DNA of 64,000 nt from Jeongeupia wiesaeckerbachi (GCF_050916355.1 NZ_CP136946.1:620001-684000); one strand, 5' to 3'; shown: positions 27,737 to 37,124, counted from the stretch's first letter. Notes: generated by a model from the sequence alone, not told the origin. Program-made: numbers and translations.

Positions 27737-28552
27737 TCAACCCAACGCCGCGCACGGATCCGGTCGATTCGCCGCCGGAATCGTCACCACCTCGTCAAAC
27801 GCCTTCGCATCCTTGCCGCTCTCGAGATAACCGACGCTGAGCACCTGCGCCGCCGGCACGCCGGCCAGCCAGCGCGGCACGCCGATATCGCTGCGCACGT
27901 GGCCGTTGCCGGCGATCAGCACCACGCCGCGCTGCGCGTTGTCGCGCAGCACCTGCGCCATGAAGGCGTCGCGGGCGATCTGCGCCTGCGCCATGCCCGG
28001 CACCATCGCCTGCGGCAGCTTGCCGCAATGGCCGACTTCGACTTCATGCTGCTGGCCGGCGACGATGTCGGCGGCCGGCGCCACATCCAGTCGCGCCGCC
28101 TTCAGTGCGGCCGGGTCGAACGCCGCAGCGTAACCACCACGGACGACCTTGCCGGCGTCGGCGCGCGACACATTGGCGGCGATCAGCGGCAGATCGTACT
28201 GCAGCGCCAGCGCGACCACCGGCTTGTAGAACGCCCAGTTCCAGCTCGATTTGACCGGCGCCGCCGCCTTGATCACCGCATCGGCGTCGCCGCCCTTCCG
28301 GGCAGCATCCAGCTCGGGCTGGCGTTCTCGGTCGAACTGCTCCATTGCGATCGCCGGCCGCCAGCCTGCCTCGACCGCGGCTTTCAGCGCCGCAAAGCGG
28401 GCCTCGTGCCCCGCGGCGTTGTCGTGGACTTCGCCCAGCAGCACGACGCGCTTGTCGGCCATTGCCACCGGCAACGACGGCGCCGATGCGCACGCCCCCA
28501 GCAGCGCGGCAGACATCAGGGCGAGAATCAGGGTGCGGGGGGAGCGGGACAT
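27737..28552 (-). CDS. ChaN-family iron/haem-associated lipoprotein
   Basis: 271 aa. The signal has a lipobox (LLGACAS, Cys about 20). It is followed by the EreA/ChaN pattern: VVLLGEVHDNAAGHEARF, IAMEQFDRERQPELD, and a C-terminal VVLIAGNGHVRSDIGVPRWL. In Campylobacter ChaN binds haem and is iron regulated. The ATG at 28552 with GGAAG is preferred over an upstream TTG. A palindromic Fur-box-like site lies about 20 bases upstream, supporting a role in iron or haem acquisition. It is a single gene on the minus strand, convergent with the efflux operon. Confidence 0.87.
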   Translation of the reverse strand: MSRSPRTLILALMSAALLGACASAPSLPVAMADKRVVLLGEVHDNAAGHEARFAALKAAVEAGWRPAIAMEQFDRERQPELDAARKGGDADAVIKAAAPVKSSWNWAFYKPVVALALQYDLPLIAANVSRADAGKVVRGGYAAAFDPAALKAARLDVAPAADIVAGQQHEVEVGHCGKLPQAMVPGMAQAQIARDAFMAQVLRDNAQRGVVLIAGNGHVRSDIGVPRWLAGVPAAQVLSVGYLESGKDAKAFDEVVTIPAANRPDPCAALG

Positions 28553-28570
28553 GATGCTTCCAGACAAAAA

Positions 28571-28587
28571 AGAGAATAATTCTCATC
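28571..28587 (-). promoter_or_regulatory. Fur-box-like site upstream of chaN
   Basis: The minus strand reads GATGAGAATTATTCTCT: a perfect GAGAAT-T-ATTCTC palindrome matching the core of proteobacterial Fur boxes. It lies just before the chaN ribosome site, suggesting iron repression. Confidence 0.65.
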
Positions 28588-28786
28588 CAATCTCTTTCAA
28601 GCTGACAAGCACAATCGCCGCAGCAACAAGCGCGGCGCTGCTCCCGGCGCTCGTTCCGGCGCGGCGCACATCCTGCCCGCGGCGTTGTATCCGCTTGCCG
28701 TTCGTTGTGACGGGGTCTCCCGGCGATGCTTCGCACGTCTTGCCAGCACCGTTACACTGGATTCTGGTCGCCACGCTAATCCCCCG

Positions 28787-29377
28787 ATGTTCACGCTCTC
28801 CAGTTCCGTCGAGTACACGCTCGAGATCAAGAAAAGCCGCTTCCTCGGCCGGGTCGAGCCCGTAGCCAGCCGCGCCGAGGCGCTGGCCGTCATCGACACA
28901 CTGCGCGCCGCTCATCCGGATGCCGCGCATGTCTGCTGGGCGCTGCTCGCCGGCGGTAACTCGGGCATGAGCGATGATGGCGAGCCATCGGGTACCGCAG
29001 GACGACCGATGCTCGAAGTGCTGCGTCATCACGATCTCGACGGCGTACTGGCGAGCGTGGTGCGCTACTACGGCGGCGTCAAACTCGGCGCCGGCGGGCT
29101 GGTCCGTGCCTATACCGATGCGGTCGCCGGCGCCCTCGTCGGTGCGGTCAAGACCGAGCGGATCGCGATGACCCTGCTTTCGCTGACACTGCCTTACGCC
29201 GATGAAAACCGTGTTCGCCACTGGGCCCAGCAGCAGGGCTTCGAGGTGGTCGCCGCCAGCCATGCGGCCGCAGTCACCCTGACGATATCCCTGCCGCAAG
29301 CCGCCGAAGCAGCCAGCTTGCGCGCGCTGACCGACCTGACATCAGGCCGTTTGCGCCACATTGGCACGCCCGACTGA
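28787..29377 (+). CDS. YigZ/IMPACT family protein
   Basis: 196 aa. It has the UPF0029 N-terminal pattern YTLEIKKSRFLGRVEPV and then the family signature SDDGEPSGTAGRPMLEVL, followed by VVRYYGGVKLGAGGLVRAYTDAV. A C-terminal DUF1949-type segment follows. YigZ-type proteins are small cytoplasmic proteins of uncertain function, related to the translational regulator IMPACT. The ATG at 28787 begins at the conserved FTLSSSVEYTLEIKKS; an upstream in-frame extension is unconserved. It is divergent from chaN and monocistronic. Confidence 0.9.
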   Translation: MFTLSSSVEYTLEIKKSRFLGRVEPVASRAEALAVIDTLRAAHPDAAHVCWALLAGGNSGMSDDGEPSGTAGRPMLEVLRHHDLDGVLASVVRYYGGVKLGAGGLVRAYTDAVAGALVGAVKTERIAMTLLSLTLPYADENRVRHWAQQQGFEVVAASHAAAVTLTISLPQAAEAASLRALTDLTSGRLRHIGTPD

Positions 29378-29540
29378 ACACGTTTCAGTTCAGCGCGCGT
29401 CCTTGGTTTTTCAGCTGTTTTCAGAGTTAACAGTCAAATTTGTGTAATTTGTGCTTACCAACTATCGGTTCAGGCTTGAAAGCCGAAAAACATGCGTTTA
29501 GTCTAGCCGCCATCCCATAGCCAAGCCGTCCCCCCGATCC

Positions 29541-30548
29541 ATGCACCCCGGCGAGCTCAACGCGCTTGCGCACCTGATCAGCGAAAGCGAGCGGCTCACA
29601 TATCTCGATCCGCACGCAGCGCTCAGCCTCGCCGAATCGGCCAGCCGGCTCGCGCCGGCCTGTAAAGACACGCTGCTGGCCATCTCGGCGTGGCGTTGCT
29701 ACGGCACGATGCTGTTCGCCTTCGGCCGCATTCCGGATGGCCAGCATGCGATGTTCAAGGCGCTGACGCTGGCCGACGCCGAGGACCTCGTCGCCGAACG
29801 CGGCGAGCTGATCCAGGAACTCGCCTGTGCCTACTACACGCAAGGCGATTACGACGAAGCGATCGCCTATTGGGCCGACTGCATCGATACCGACGGCTTC
29901 ACGCTCAGCACCCGCATCCACGCCTACATCGGCCTCGGCCAGGTTTATTACGCGCACGAGCGCTACGAGATGGCCTTGCAGAACCACCTCGACGCCAAGG
30001 CGCTGATCCTGCCGCCGTTCGATACCGACCTGCATAGCCGGGTGCTGATCAATCTGGCGGCCGACTACGCCAAGCTTGGGCGTTTCGACGACGTCGCGCT
30101 CGAGCTCGACGAAGCGATGCCGCTGGCCGAAGCCGCCGGCAACCCCGAGTACATCGGCGAAATCCTCGTCTATCGCAGCGCCGTCGCGCTGGCCCGCGGC
30201 CAGATCGCCGACGCGCACACCTTCCTGGACCAGGCCGTCGCCATGCGTCGGGTCTGGGCCTGGGGTGAAATCTCGCAGAACCTCGCCCGCGGCCGCGTCT
30301 ACCTGTTCGAAGGCCGGCTCGACGAGGCGCTGACCGCCGTGCACACGGCCTTGCTGCGCGCCGACGAAATGGGCACCTGCCACAAGACCTTCCAGGCCCA
30401 TCACCTGCTGGCGCAGATCTACCAGCGCAAGGGCAACACCAACCAGGCCGAGTACTTCCACCGCCGCTATCAGGAAGCGTTCAGCCGTATCGTCCGTTCC
30501 GGCACCTACGCTAAACTTCAGGCGCTCGAAGCCAGGCTGAACCACTGA
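29541..30548 (+). CDS. TPR-repeat protein, GGDEF-less paralogue A
   Basis: 335 aa, soluble. The protein is almost entirely TPR-like helices: AWRCYGTMLFAFGRIPDGQHAMFKAL, ELACAYYTQGDYDEAIAYW, YIGLGQVYYAHERYEMALQNHLDA, NLAADYAKLGRFDDVALELDEAM and HHLLAQIYQRKGNTNQAEYFHRRYQEA. The layout and the end (SGTYAKLQALEARLNH) resemble the N-terminal TPR sensor and linker of TPR-GGDEF diguanylate cyclases, but the gene stops where the GGDEF domain would begin. It is paralogous to the 31935-32939 gene. It sits 39 bases before the SpmAB-like gene and may be cotranscribed with it. Function unknown; protein-protein interaction is likely. Confidence 0.8.
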   Translation: MHPGELNALAHLISESERLTYLDPHAALSLAESASRLAPACKDTLLAISAWRCYGTMLFAFGRIPDGQHAMFKALTLADAEDLVAERGELIQELACAYYTQGDYDEAIAYWADCIDTDGFTLSTRIHAYIGLGQVYYAHERYEMALQNHLDAKALILPPFDTDLHSRVLINLAADYAKLGRFDDVALELDEAMPLAEAAGNPEYIGEILVYRSAVALARGQIADAHTFLDQAVAMRRVWAWGEISQNLARGRVYLFEGRLDEALTAVHTALLRADEMGTCHKTFQAHHLLAQIYQRKGNTNQAEYFHRRYQEAFSRIVRSGTYAKLQALEARLNH

Positions 30549-30587
30549 TCCCCGCCTGGCGCGATCGCGCCAGGAGTCCTTCTTCCC

Positions 30588-31817
30588 ATGCTCAACCGTA
30601 TCTGGGCCGGCTTCATTCTGCTGGCATTCGCCGTCGCCTGCGTGCAGGGCTTCGCGCTCGGCCAGCACGACGTGTTCCCGGCAATGACGCGGGCGATGTT
30701 CGATGCCGCCAAGCTCGGTTTCGAAGTCGCACTGGGGCTGACCGGCGTGATGACGCTGTGGCTCGGCATCATGAAGATCGGCGAGGCTGCCGGCCTGATC
30801 GCGCTGCTCGCCCGCCTGCTCGGGCCGCTGTTTGCCCGGCTGTTCCCCGGCGTGCCCGCCGGTCACCCGGCGCTTGGCGCGATGACGATGAATATCGCCG
30901 CCAATATGCTCGGCCTCGACAACGCCGCGACACCGCTCGGTCTGAAGGCGATGAAAGAGCTGCAAACGCTCAATCCGACACCCGACACGGCCACCGACGC
31001 GCAGGTGCTGTTTCTGGTCATCAACACCGCCGCGGTGACGCTGTTTCCGGTGACGATCTTCGCCTACCGCGCCCAACTCGGCGCAGCCGACCCGACCGAC
31101 ATTTTCATGCCGCTGCTGATCGCCAGCTTTAGCGCGACCATCGCCGGCATCGTGCTCGTCGGCCTGCGCCAGCGACTGCGGCTGCACGATCCGGTCGTGC
31201 TCGCCTATCTCGGCGGCCTGGCCGCGCTGATCGCCGGCGTCGCCGCCTGGTTCCTGCATCTGGCTCCGGACGAGCGCGCTGCGCAGTCGGCACTGGTCAG
31301 CAATTTCCTGTTGCTCGCCATCGTCGTCGTCTTTATCGCTACCGCCGTGTGGCGCCGCATCGACGTCTACGAGACCTTCATCGACGGCGCCAAGGAAGGC
31401 TTCAAGGTCGCGATCGGCATCGTGCCCTACCTGGTCGCCATGCTGATGGCGATCTCCCTGCTGCGCGCCAGCGGCGCGCTCGAACTGCTGCTGTCCGGCC
31501 TGCGCCACCTTGTGGGCATGCTTGGTTACGACAGCCGCTGGGTCGACGGGCTGCCGGTCGGCATCATGAAATCGCTGTCGGGCAGCGGCGCGCGGGCGCT
31601 GATGATCGACACGATGAAAACCGCCGGCGCCGACTCCTTCGCCGGCCGGCTGGTGTCGATCCTGCAGGGCAGCAGTGAGACCACTTTCTACGTGCTGGCC
31701 GTGTACTTCGGCTCGGTGGGCATCACCCGGACCCGCTACGCGGTCGGCTGTGGCCTGTTTGCCGATGCCGTCGGCTTCATCGCCTCGGTCTGGGTTGCCT
31801 ATCTGTTTTTTGCTTAA
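30588..31817 (+). CDS. Fused SpmA-SpmB-like nucleoside-recognition (Gate) membrane protein
   Basis: 409 aa, mostly membrane segments. The first half resembles SpmA (GLTGVMTLWLGIMKIGEAAGLIALLARLLGPLFARLFPG, then TMNIAANMLGLDNAATPLGLKAMKELQ). The second half resembles SpmB (FIDGAKEGFKVAIGIVPYLVAMLMAISLLRASG, then PVGIMKSLSGSGARALMIDTM and LQGSSETTFYVLAVYFGSVGI). The two are separate genes in Bacillus, where they affect spore-core dehydration; in proteobacteria they are commonly fused and the function is unknown. It lies between two TPR paralogues. Transport of a small solute is plausible but unproven. Confidence 0.88.
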   Translation: MLNRIWAGFILLAFAVACVQGFALGQHDVFPAMTRAMFDAAKLGFEVALGLTGVMTLWLGIMKIGEAAGLIALLARLLGPLFARLFPGVPAGHPALGAMTMNIAANMLGLDNAATPLGLKAMKELQTLNPTPDTATDAQVLFLVINTAAVTLFPVTIFAYRAQLGAADPTDIFMPLLIASFSATIAGIVLVGLRQRLRLHDPVVLAYLGGLAALIAGVAAWFLHLAPDERAAQSALVSNFLLLAIVVVFIATAVWRRIDVYETFIDGAKEGFKVAIGIVPYLVAMLMAISLLRASGALELLLSGLRHLVGMLGYDSRWVDGLPVGIMKSLSGSGARALMIDTMKTAGADSFAGRLVSILQGSSETTFYVLAVYFGSVGITRTRYAVGCGLFADAVGFIASVWVAYLFFA

Positions 31818-31863
31818 CGCAAAAAAAGCTTTCATACCAGCGCAGAAATTTTGTAACAAATCA

Positions 31864-31915
31864 CAGTAAATAATTATTTACTGGTAAGAATTTGAGCTAG
31901 GGTTATCCCTAGCTC
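31864..31915. promoter_or_regulatory. 20-bp perfect palindrome plus 9-bp inverted repeat before TPR paralogue B
   Basis: CAGTAAATAATTATTTACTG (31864-31883) is a perfect 20-bp palindrome. Eleven bases later GAGCTAGGG-TTAT-CCCTAGCTC (31894-31915) is a perfect 9-bp inverted repeat ending 19 bases before the ATG at 31935. The first looks like an AT-rich operator; the second could be a leader hairpin or the operator of another regulator. The second might also terminate the SpmAB transcript, though it has no T-run. Confidence 0.6.
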
Positions 31916-31934
31916 ACCCATTACAAAAACAAAC

Positions 31935-32939
31935 ATGATCGATCTTCGCCCGCTGCTCAACCGCGTTCGCCGCATCATCGCGTCGCAGACCGTCGAGGCC
32001 ATTGCCCAGGCCGCACAGGTCCGCGAACTGGCCCGCCAGCAGGCGCAGCCGCTGGTCGAAGCCGAAGCGCTGATCCTGCACGGTCAGGCGATGCTGATCC
32101 TCGGCCGCTACGAAACAGGCCGCTCGGCCTTGCTGGCCGCGTTCGACATCGGCCGCAAGGTCGAACTCGGCCTCCTGCACGGCGAAGCAATGCACCAGCT
32201 CGCCCGCTCCTACTACGCGCTGGGCGACTATGACCGCACGGCCGGCTACTGGCTTGACTGTCTTGACTTGCCCACTACGCAAGCCGATGAAGACATACGT
32301 TGCCAAGTTCATATCGGCCTCGGTCAACTGCTGTACGCGCAAGAACAGTTCGAAGCCGCGCTGGCGCATCACCGGCACGCGGTCACGCTGACGAACGCCC
32401 CGCAACTGGCGCAATACCGCGCCACGGCCTTGATCAACGTCGCTGCCGACCAGTTGCAACTCAAGCGCTTCGACGAAGCCGATGCGGCGCTGAACGAAGC
32501 CCTGCCGCTGGTCCGGCAAAGCCAGCATGTCGAACACGAGGCCGAGGTTTTCGGCCTGCGCGCGCAGATCATCCTTGCCCGCGGCGACATCGAACGCGCC
32601 CGGCATCACCTGCGCGTCGCGCTCAAGCTCAGCCGCCTGCACAGCAATGGCTGGGGTGAAGCCTTCAACCTGATCACGCTGGGCCGTTGCAGCATTGCCG
32701 CCGGCCATTTCGACCATGCCCGCGACGAACTCGTCCAGGCCTTGCGCCTAGCCGAAGCGATGGGCACGGCCAGCCTGGCCGCACGCGCCCATGAAGTGCT
32801 CGCCGATCTGTTCCAGCGCCTGGGTCAGCTCGCCGATGCGCAATCGCACCTGGACCGCTTCGCCAAGCTGCGCGAACAGCTGCTCGGCCAGCTATCAGCC
32901 TCCCGTTTTGCCACAATGGAACTGCGTCTCGCCGACTGA
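31935..32939 (+). CDS. TPR-repeat protein, GGDEF-less paralogue B
   Basis: 334 aa, soluble, helical. TPR units include LILHGQAMLILGRYETGRSALLAAF, QLARSYYALGDYDRTAGYWLDCLDL, HIGLGQLLYAQEQFEAALAHHRHAV, NVAADQLQLKRFDEADAALNEAL and VLADLFQRLGQLADAQSHLDRFAKLREQ. It aligns along its length with the 29541-30548 protein by repeat order and spacing. The end (QLLGQLSASRFATMELRLAD) resembles the helix that precedes GGDEF in TPR-cyclases, but no catalytic domain follows. It is separated from SpmAB by 117 bp of palindromic, AT-rich DNA, so it probably has its own promoter. Function unknown. Confidence 0.8.
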   Translation: MIDLRPLLNRVRRIIASQTVEAIAQAAQVRELARQQAQPLVEAEALILHGQAMLILGRYETGRSALLAAFDIGRKVELGLLHGEAMHQLARSYYALGDYDRTAGYWLDCLDLPTTQADEDIRCQVHIGLGQLLYAQEQFEAALAHHRHAVTLTNAPQLAQYRATALINVAADQLQLKRFDEADAALNEALPLVRQSQHVEHEAEVFGLRAQIILARGDIERARHHLRVALKLSRLHSNGWGEAFNLITLGRCSIAAGHFDHARDELVQALRLAEAMGTASLAARAHEVLADLFQRLGQLADAQSHLDRFAKLREQLLGQLSASRFATMELRLAD

Positions 32940-33143
32940 CGCGCCGCAGCACGATGGCTTACAAAGCCGCTTCAGCCAGCTTGGCTCTGGCCAAGATAGT
33001 GCCGATCGAGCGCAGGATGTAGTCAGGCACAGAGAAATACAGGCACGAGAATTGCATAACCCCAAGAAAATTGGGGGCTTCAAGGGGAATTTTTCCGATA
33101 AAATTCCACCTTTGAATCACAGCCTTAGCGAGATCGTCCTGTC

Positions 33144-36100
33144 ATGGCCGAGCTGACCGCCGCTTCCCCGCACCTCGCAACCGAACGCCTGCGCGAGATT
33201 CCGTACAACTACACCTCGTTCTCCGATCGCGAAATCGTGATCCGGCTGCTCGGTGAGGATGCATGGCAGACGCTCGAAGCACTGCGTGCCGAGCGCGTCA
33301 CCGGCCGCTCCGCGCGGATGCTGTTCGAAGTGCTCGGCGATATCTGGGCGGTCAAGCGCAACCCCTATCTCGAAGACGACCTGCTCGAGAACCCGAAGCG
33401 GCTGCGCCTGCTGGTCGATGCGATGCACCACCGGCTGTCGGAGATCGACAAGCGCCGCGAAGGCAATGACCGCGTCGGCATGCTGGCCGAGCGCGCCCGC
33501 CACGCGGTCGATGCGTTCGAGCACGATTTCCGCGACGTCGCCGGCCTGCGCAAGAAAGTGCTGCGCCGCATGGGCGGGCTGACCCGTCGCGACAACATCT
33601 GCTTCGACGGTCTCGCCCGCGTCTCGCACGTCACTGACGCGACCGACTGGCGCGTCGAGTACCCGTTCGTCGTACTTTCCCCCGATACCGAAGCCGAAAT
33701 GGCGCCGCTGGTCGCCGCCTGTATCGAGCTGGGGCTGACCGTCATCCCGCGCGGCGGCGGCACCGGCTACACCGGCGGCGCCGTGCCGCTGACGCCGATG
33801 AGCGCGGTCATCAACACCGAGAAGCTCGACCGCCACAACGGCGTCGAGCGGATGATGATTGCCGGCGTCGATCACGAGATCGCCACGATCCAGTGCGGTG
33901 CCGGCGTCGTCACCCGCCGGGTGATGGAAGCCGCCGAAGCGGCCGGCCTCGCCTTCGCCGTCGATCCGACCTCGGCCGACGCCTCGTGCATCGGCGGCAA
34001 TGTCGCGATGAACGCCGGCGGCAAGAAAGCCGTGCTCTGGGGCACCGCGCTCGATAACCTCATCAGCTGGAAGATGGTCGATCCGGACGGCAACTGGAAA
34101 TTCATCGAGCGGCTCGATCACAACCTCGGCAAGATCCACGATGCGCCGCAGGCGACGTTCCGCATCACGACGTACAAGCCCGACGGCAAGACCCGGCTGC
34201 ACGAAGAGACCCTGGTCATCCCAGGCCGCGCCTTCCGCAAGGAAGGCCTCGGCAAGGACGTCACCGACAAGTTCCTCGCCGGCCTGCCCGGCGTGCAGAA
34301 GGAAGGCACCGACGGACTGATCACCAGCGCCCGTTTCGTGCTGCACCGGATGCCGGCGCATGTGCGCACCGTCTGCCTCGAATTCTTCGGCGAAGTCAGC
34401 CGCGCCGTACCGTCGATCGTCGAAATCAAGGACTACCTCGACGCGCACGCCAAGGTCCAGCTCGCCGGTCTCGAACACCTCGACTGGCGCTATGTGCGCG
34501 CCGTCGGCTACGCCAGCAAGGCCAAGAGCCGCGGCCGGCCGAAGATGGTGCTGATCGCCGACCTGGTGTCCGACGACGAAACCGCCGTCGGCGAGGCCGC
34601 GTCCCACGTCGTCAAGCTCGCCAACGCGCGCAGTGGCGAAGGTTTCATCGCCGTCACCGCCGAAACGCGCAAGAAGTTCTGGCTCGACCGCGCCCGCACC
34701 GCGGCGATCTCGAAGCACACCAATGCGTTCAAGATCAACGAGGACGTGGTGATTCCGCTGCCGCGCCTTGGCGAATACTCGGACGCGATCGAACGGATCA
34801 ATATCGAGCTGTCGATCGACAACAAGCTCGAACTGCTCGAACGGCTGAGCGATTTTTTCGAGCAGGGCATCCTGCCGGTCGACTTTGCCGATTCGCCGCT
34901 GAGCCGCGATGCGCTGATCGGCGATCGCCGCAGCGCCGCGCTCGAGCTGATCGGCCGCGCCCGCACGCACTGGCGCTGGATTCGCGACCACCTCGACGAC
35001 GCGTTCGAGGCCTATCTCGCCAACTTCCCGGAACAGCCGCTCGAACGCGAGCTCGCCGCCGGCGAAACGCCGCAGAGCGTCTTCCTGGCGCTGCGCGATT
35101 TCGTCCTGCGCGTCTCGTACAAGCGCGAGTTGCTGACCGACTTCGAGTCGATGTTCTCGAGCCGCAACGACAAGCCGCTGCTCGACGCGGTGATCGCGAT
35201 CCAGCAGCAGGTGCTCAAGGGACGCACCTGGGTGGCGCTGCACATGCACGCCGGCGACGGCAACGTCCACACCAATATCCCGGTGAACTCGGACGACTAC
35301 GCCATGCTGCAGCGCGCGCACCATGCGGTGGCGCGCATCATGGACGTCGCACGCGAGTTGAACGGCGTGATTTCGGGCGAGCACGGCATCGGCATCACCA
35401 AGTACGAATTCCTGACCCGCGACGAACTGGCACCGTTTGAAGCCTACAAGCAAAAGGTCGACCCGCAGGGCCACTTCAACAAGGGCAAGCTGCTGCCGGG
35501 CGCTGACCTGACCAATGCCTATACGCCGTCGTTCAGCCTGCTCGGCGCCGAATCGCTGATCCTCGAGCAATCGGACATCGGCAATATCGCCGAATCGATC
35601 AAGGATTGCCTGCGCTGCGGCAAGTGCAAGCCGGTCTGTACCACGCACGTCCCGCGTGCCAACCTGCTGTACAGCCCGCGCAACAAGATCCTCGCCACCG
35701 GCCTCTTGACCGAAGCCTTCCTGTACGAGGAACAGACGCGCCGCGGCGTGTCGCTGAAGCACTTCGAAGAGCTCGGCGACGTCGCCGACCATTGCACCGT
35801 CTGCCACCGCTGCGTCAATCCGTGTCCGGTGAAGATCGACTTCGGCGACGTGTCGGTCGCGATGCGCAATTTCCTGCGCAAGGAAGGCCAGAAGAAATTC
35901 AATCCGGGCACCGCGCTCGGCATGACCTTCCTGACCGTCAAGGATCCGGCGACGATCAAGGCGATGCGCGTCGGCATGATCGGCATCGGCTACAAGGCGC
36001 AGCGCCTTGGCCACAAGCTGGCCAAGCGCTTCGGCCTGATCAAGAGCGTCACCAAGCAGCCGCCGGCGACGCTGGGCAAGCCGCCGCTCAAGACGCAGAT

Positions 36101-37025
36101 CATCCACTTCGTCAACAAGCCGCTGCCGGCCAAGGTACCGTTGCGCACCGCGCGCGGCATGCTCGACGTCGAAGACGCCAGCGTCATCCCGGTGATCCGC
36201 GATCCGGAGATCCGTCAGGAAGAACGCGAATCGGTGTTCTACTTCCCGGGCTGCGGCTCCGAGCGGCTGTTCTCGCAGGTTGGTCTGGCGACACAGGCGA
36301 TGCTCTGGCACGTCGGCACCACCACGGTGCTACCGCCGGGCTATCTGTGCTGCGGCTATCCGCAGGCGTCCAGCGGCTATGGCGACAAGGGCGAGAAGAT
36401 CACCACCGAGAACCGGGTGCTGTTCCACCGGGTCGCCAACACGCTGAACTATCTCGACATCAAGACCGTGATCGTCTCGTGCGGTACCTGCATGGATCAG
36501 CTGATGAAGTACCAGTTCGAGCAGATCTTCCCGGGTTGCCGCCTCTTGGACATCCACGAGTACCTGCTTGAGAAGGGCGTGAAGCTCGATGGCGTCGGCG
36601 GTGAGCGCTACATGTACCACGAGCCCTGCCACACGCCGATGAAGCAATACAAGGGCATCGACGTCGCCAACGAGCTGATGGGCACACGTGTCGACCTGAA
36701 TGACCGCTGCTGCGGCGAATCGGGCACCTTCGCCGTGACCCGGCCGGACATCGCCACCCAGGTGCGCTTCCGCAAGCAGGAAGAGATGCAGAAGGGTGCC
36801 GACACGCTGCGTGCCGAAGTCGCCGTCGCCGACGCCAAGCAGCCGGTCAAGGTGCTGACAAGCTGCCCGTCGTGCCTGCAGGGGCTGCAGCGCTACGACG
36901 ATGACGCCGGTACCACCGCCGATTACATCGTTGTTGAAATGGCGAAAAAGATCCTCGGCGACGATTGGTTGAGCGAGTACGTCGACAAGGCGCGCAACGG
37001 CGGGATCGAGCGCGTTCTGCTCTGA
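33144..37025 (+). CDS. Giant FAD-linked oxidase with ferredoxin and CCG domains (DUF3683 type)
   Basis: 1293 aa. In order: an N-terminal DUF3683-like region (about 1-175); an FAD-binding PCMH domain with VIPRGGGTGYTGGAVPL and DPTSADASCIGGNVAMNAGG; a GlcD-like C-terminal oxidase domain with HMHAGDGNVHTNIPVN and GEHGIGITK; two 4Fe-4S motifs (CLRCGKCKPVC and CTVCHRCVNPCPVKIDFG, about 835-900); and CCG domains (FPGCGSE..CCGYPQ and HEPCHTP..CCGESGTF). It is a D-2-hydroxyacid (lactate- or glycolate-type) dehydrogenase passing electrons to the respiratory chain, equivalent to GlcD and GlcF fused. The substrate cannot be told from the sequence. A strong terminator follows. Confidence 0.88.
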   Translation: MAELTAASPHLATERLREIPYNYTSFSDREIVIRLLGEDAWQTLEALRAERVTGRSARMLFEVLGDIWAVKRNPYLEDDLLENPKRLRLLVDAMHHRLSEIDKRREGNDRVGMLAERARHAVDAFEHDFRDVAGLRKKVLRRMGGLTRRDNICFDGLARVSHVTDATDWRVEYPFVVLSPDTEAEMAPLVAACIELGLTVIPRGGGTGYTGGAVPLTPMSAVINTEKLDRHNGVERMMIAGVDHEIATIQCGAGVVTRRVMEAAEAAGLAFAVDPTSADASCIGGNVAMNAGGKKAVLWGTALDNLISWKMVDPDGNWKFIERLDHNLGKIHDAPQATFRITTYKPDGKTRLHEETLVIPGRAFRKEGLGKDVTDKFLAGLPGVQKEGTDGLITSARFVLHRMPAHVRTVCLEFFGEVSRAVPSIVEIKDYLDAHAKVQLAGLEHLDWRYVRAVGYASKAKSRGRPKMVLIADLVSDDETAVGEAASHVVKLANARSGEGFIAVTAETRKKFWLDRARTAAISKHTNAFKINEDVVIPLPRLGEYSDAIERINIELSIDNKLELLERLSDFFEQGILPVDFADSPLSRDALIGDRRSAALELIGRARTHWRWIRDHLDDAFEAYLANFPEQPLERELAAGETPQSVFLALRDFVLRVSYKRELLTDFESMFSSRNDKPLLDAVIAIQQQVLKGRTWVALHMHAGDGNVHTNIPVNSDDYAMLQRAHHAVARIMDVARELNGVISGEHGIGITKYEFLTRDELAPFEAYKQKVDPQGHFNKGKLLPGADLTNAYTPSFSLLGAESLILEQSDIGNIAESIKDCLRCGKCKPVCTTHVPRANLLYSPRNKILATGLLTEAFLYEEQTRRGVSLKHFEELGDVADHCTVCHRCVNPCPVKIDFGDVSVAMRNFLRKEGQKKFNPGTALGMTFLTVKDPATIKAMRVGMIGIGYKAQRLGHKLAKRFGLIKSVTKQPPATLGKPPLKTQIIHFVNKPLPAKVPLRTARGMLDVEDASVIPVIRDPEIRQEERESVFYFPGCGSERLFSQVGLATQAMLWHVGTTTVLPPGYLCCGYPQASSGYGDKGEKITTENRVLFHRVANTLNYLDIKTVIVSCGTCMDQLMKYQFEQIFPGCRLLDIHEYLLEKGVKLDGVGGERYMYHEPCHTPMKQYKGIDVANELMGTRVDLNDRCCGESGTFAVTRPDIATQVRFRKQEEMQKGADTLRAEVAVADAKQPVKVLTSCPSCLQGLQRYDDDAGTTADYIVVEMAKKILGDDWLSEYVDKARNGGIERVLL

Positions 37026-37040
37026 TCCGTCACCGTACAG

Positions 37041-37077
37041 CAACGGGGCATCCCTTCCAGGGCATGCCCCGTTGTTT
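37041..37077 (+). terminator. Terminator of the FAD/Fe-S oxidoreductase gene
   Basis: CAACGGGGCAT pairs perfectly with ATGCCCCGTTG, and the stem extends inward with CC/GG. TTT follows. It lies 16 bases after the stop. Confidence 0.8.
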
Positions 37078-37124
37078 ATGGGACGCCCTTGCGGTAATAA
37101 TCGCATCTACATAAGGAAAGGGTA

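Noticed and set aside
29427..31859. An 810-codon minus-strand frame across the TPR and SpmAB genes
   Set aside because: It spans two well-supported plus-strand genes and has a low-complexity Gln/Arg/His composition typical of high-GC antisense frames.
33117..36311. A 1064-codon open frame on the minus strand opposite the FAD/Fe-S oxidoreductase
   Set aside because: Antisense shadow of a gene with intact cofactor motifs; no ribosome site or recognisable protein.
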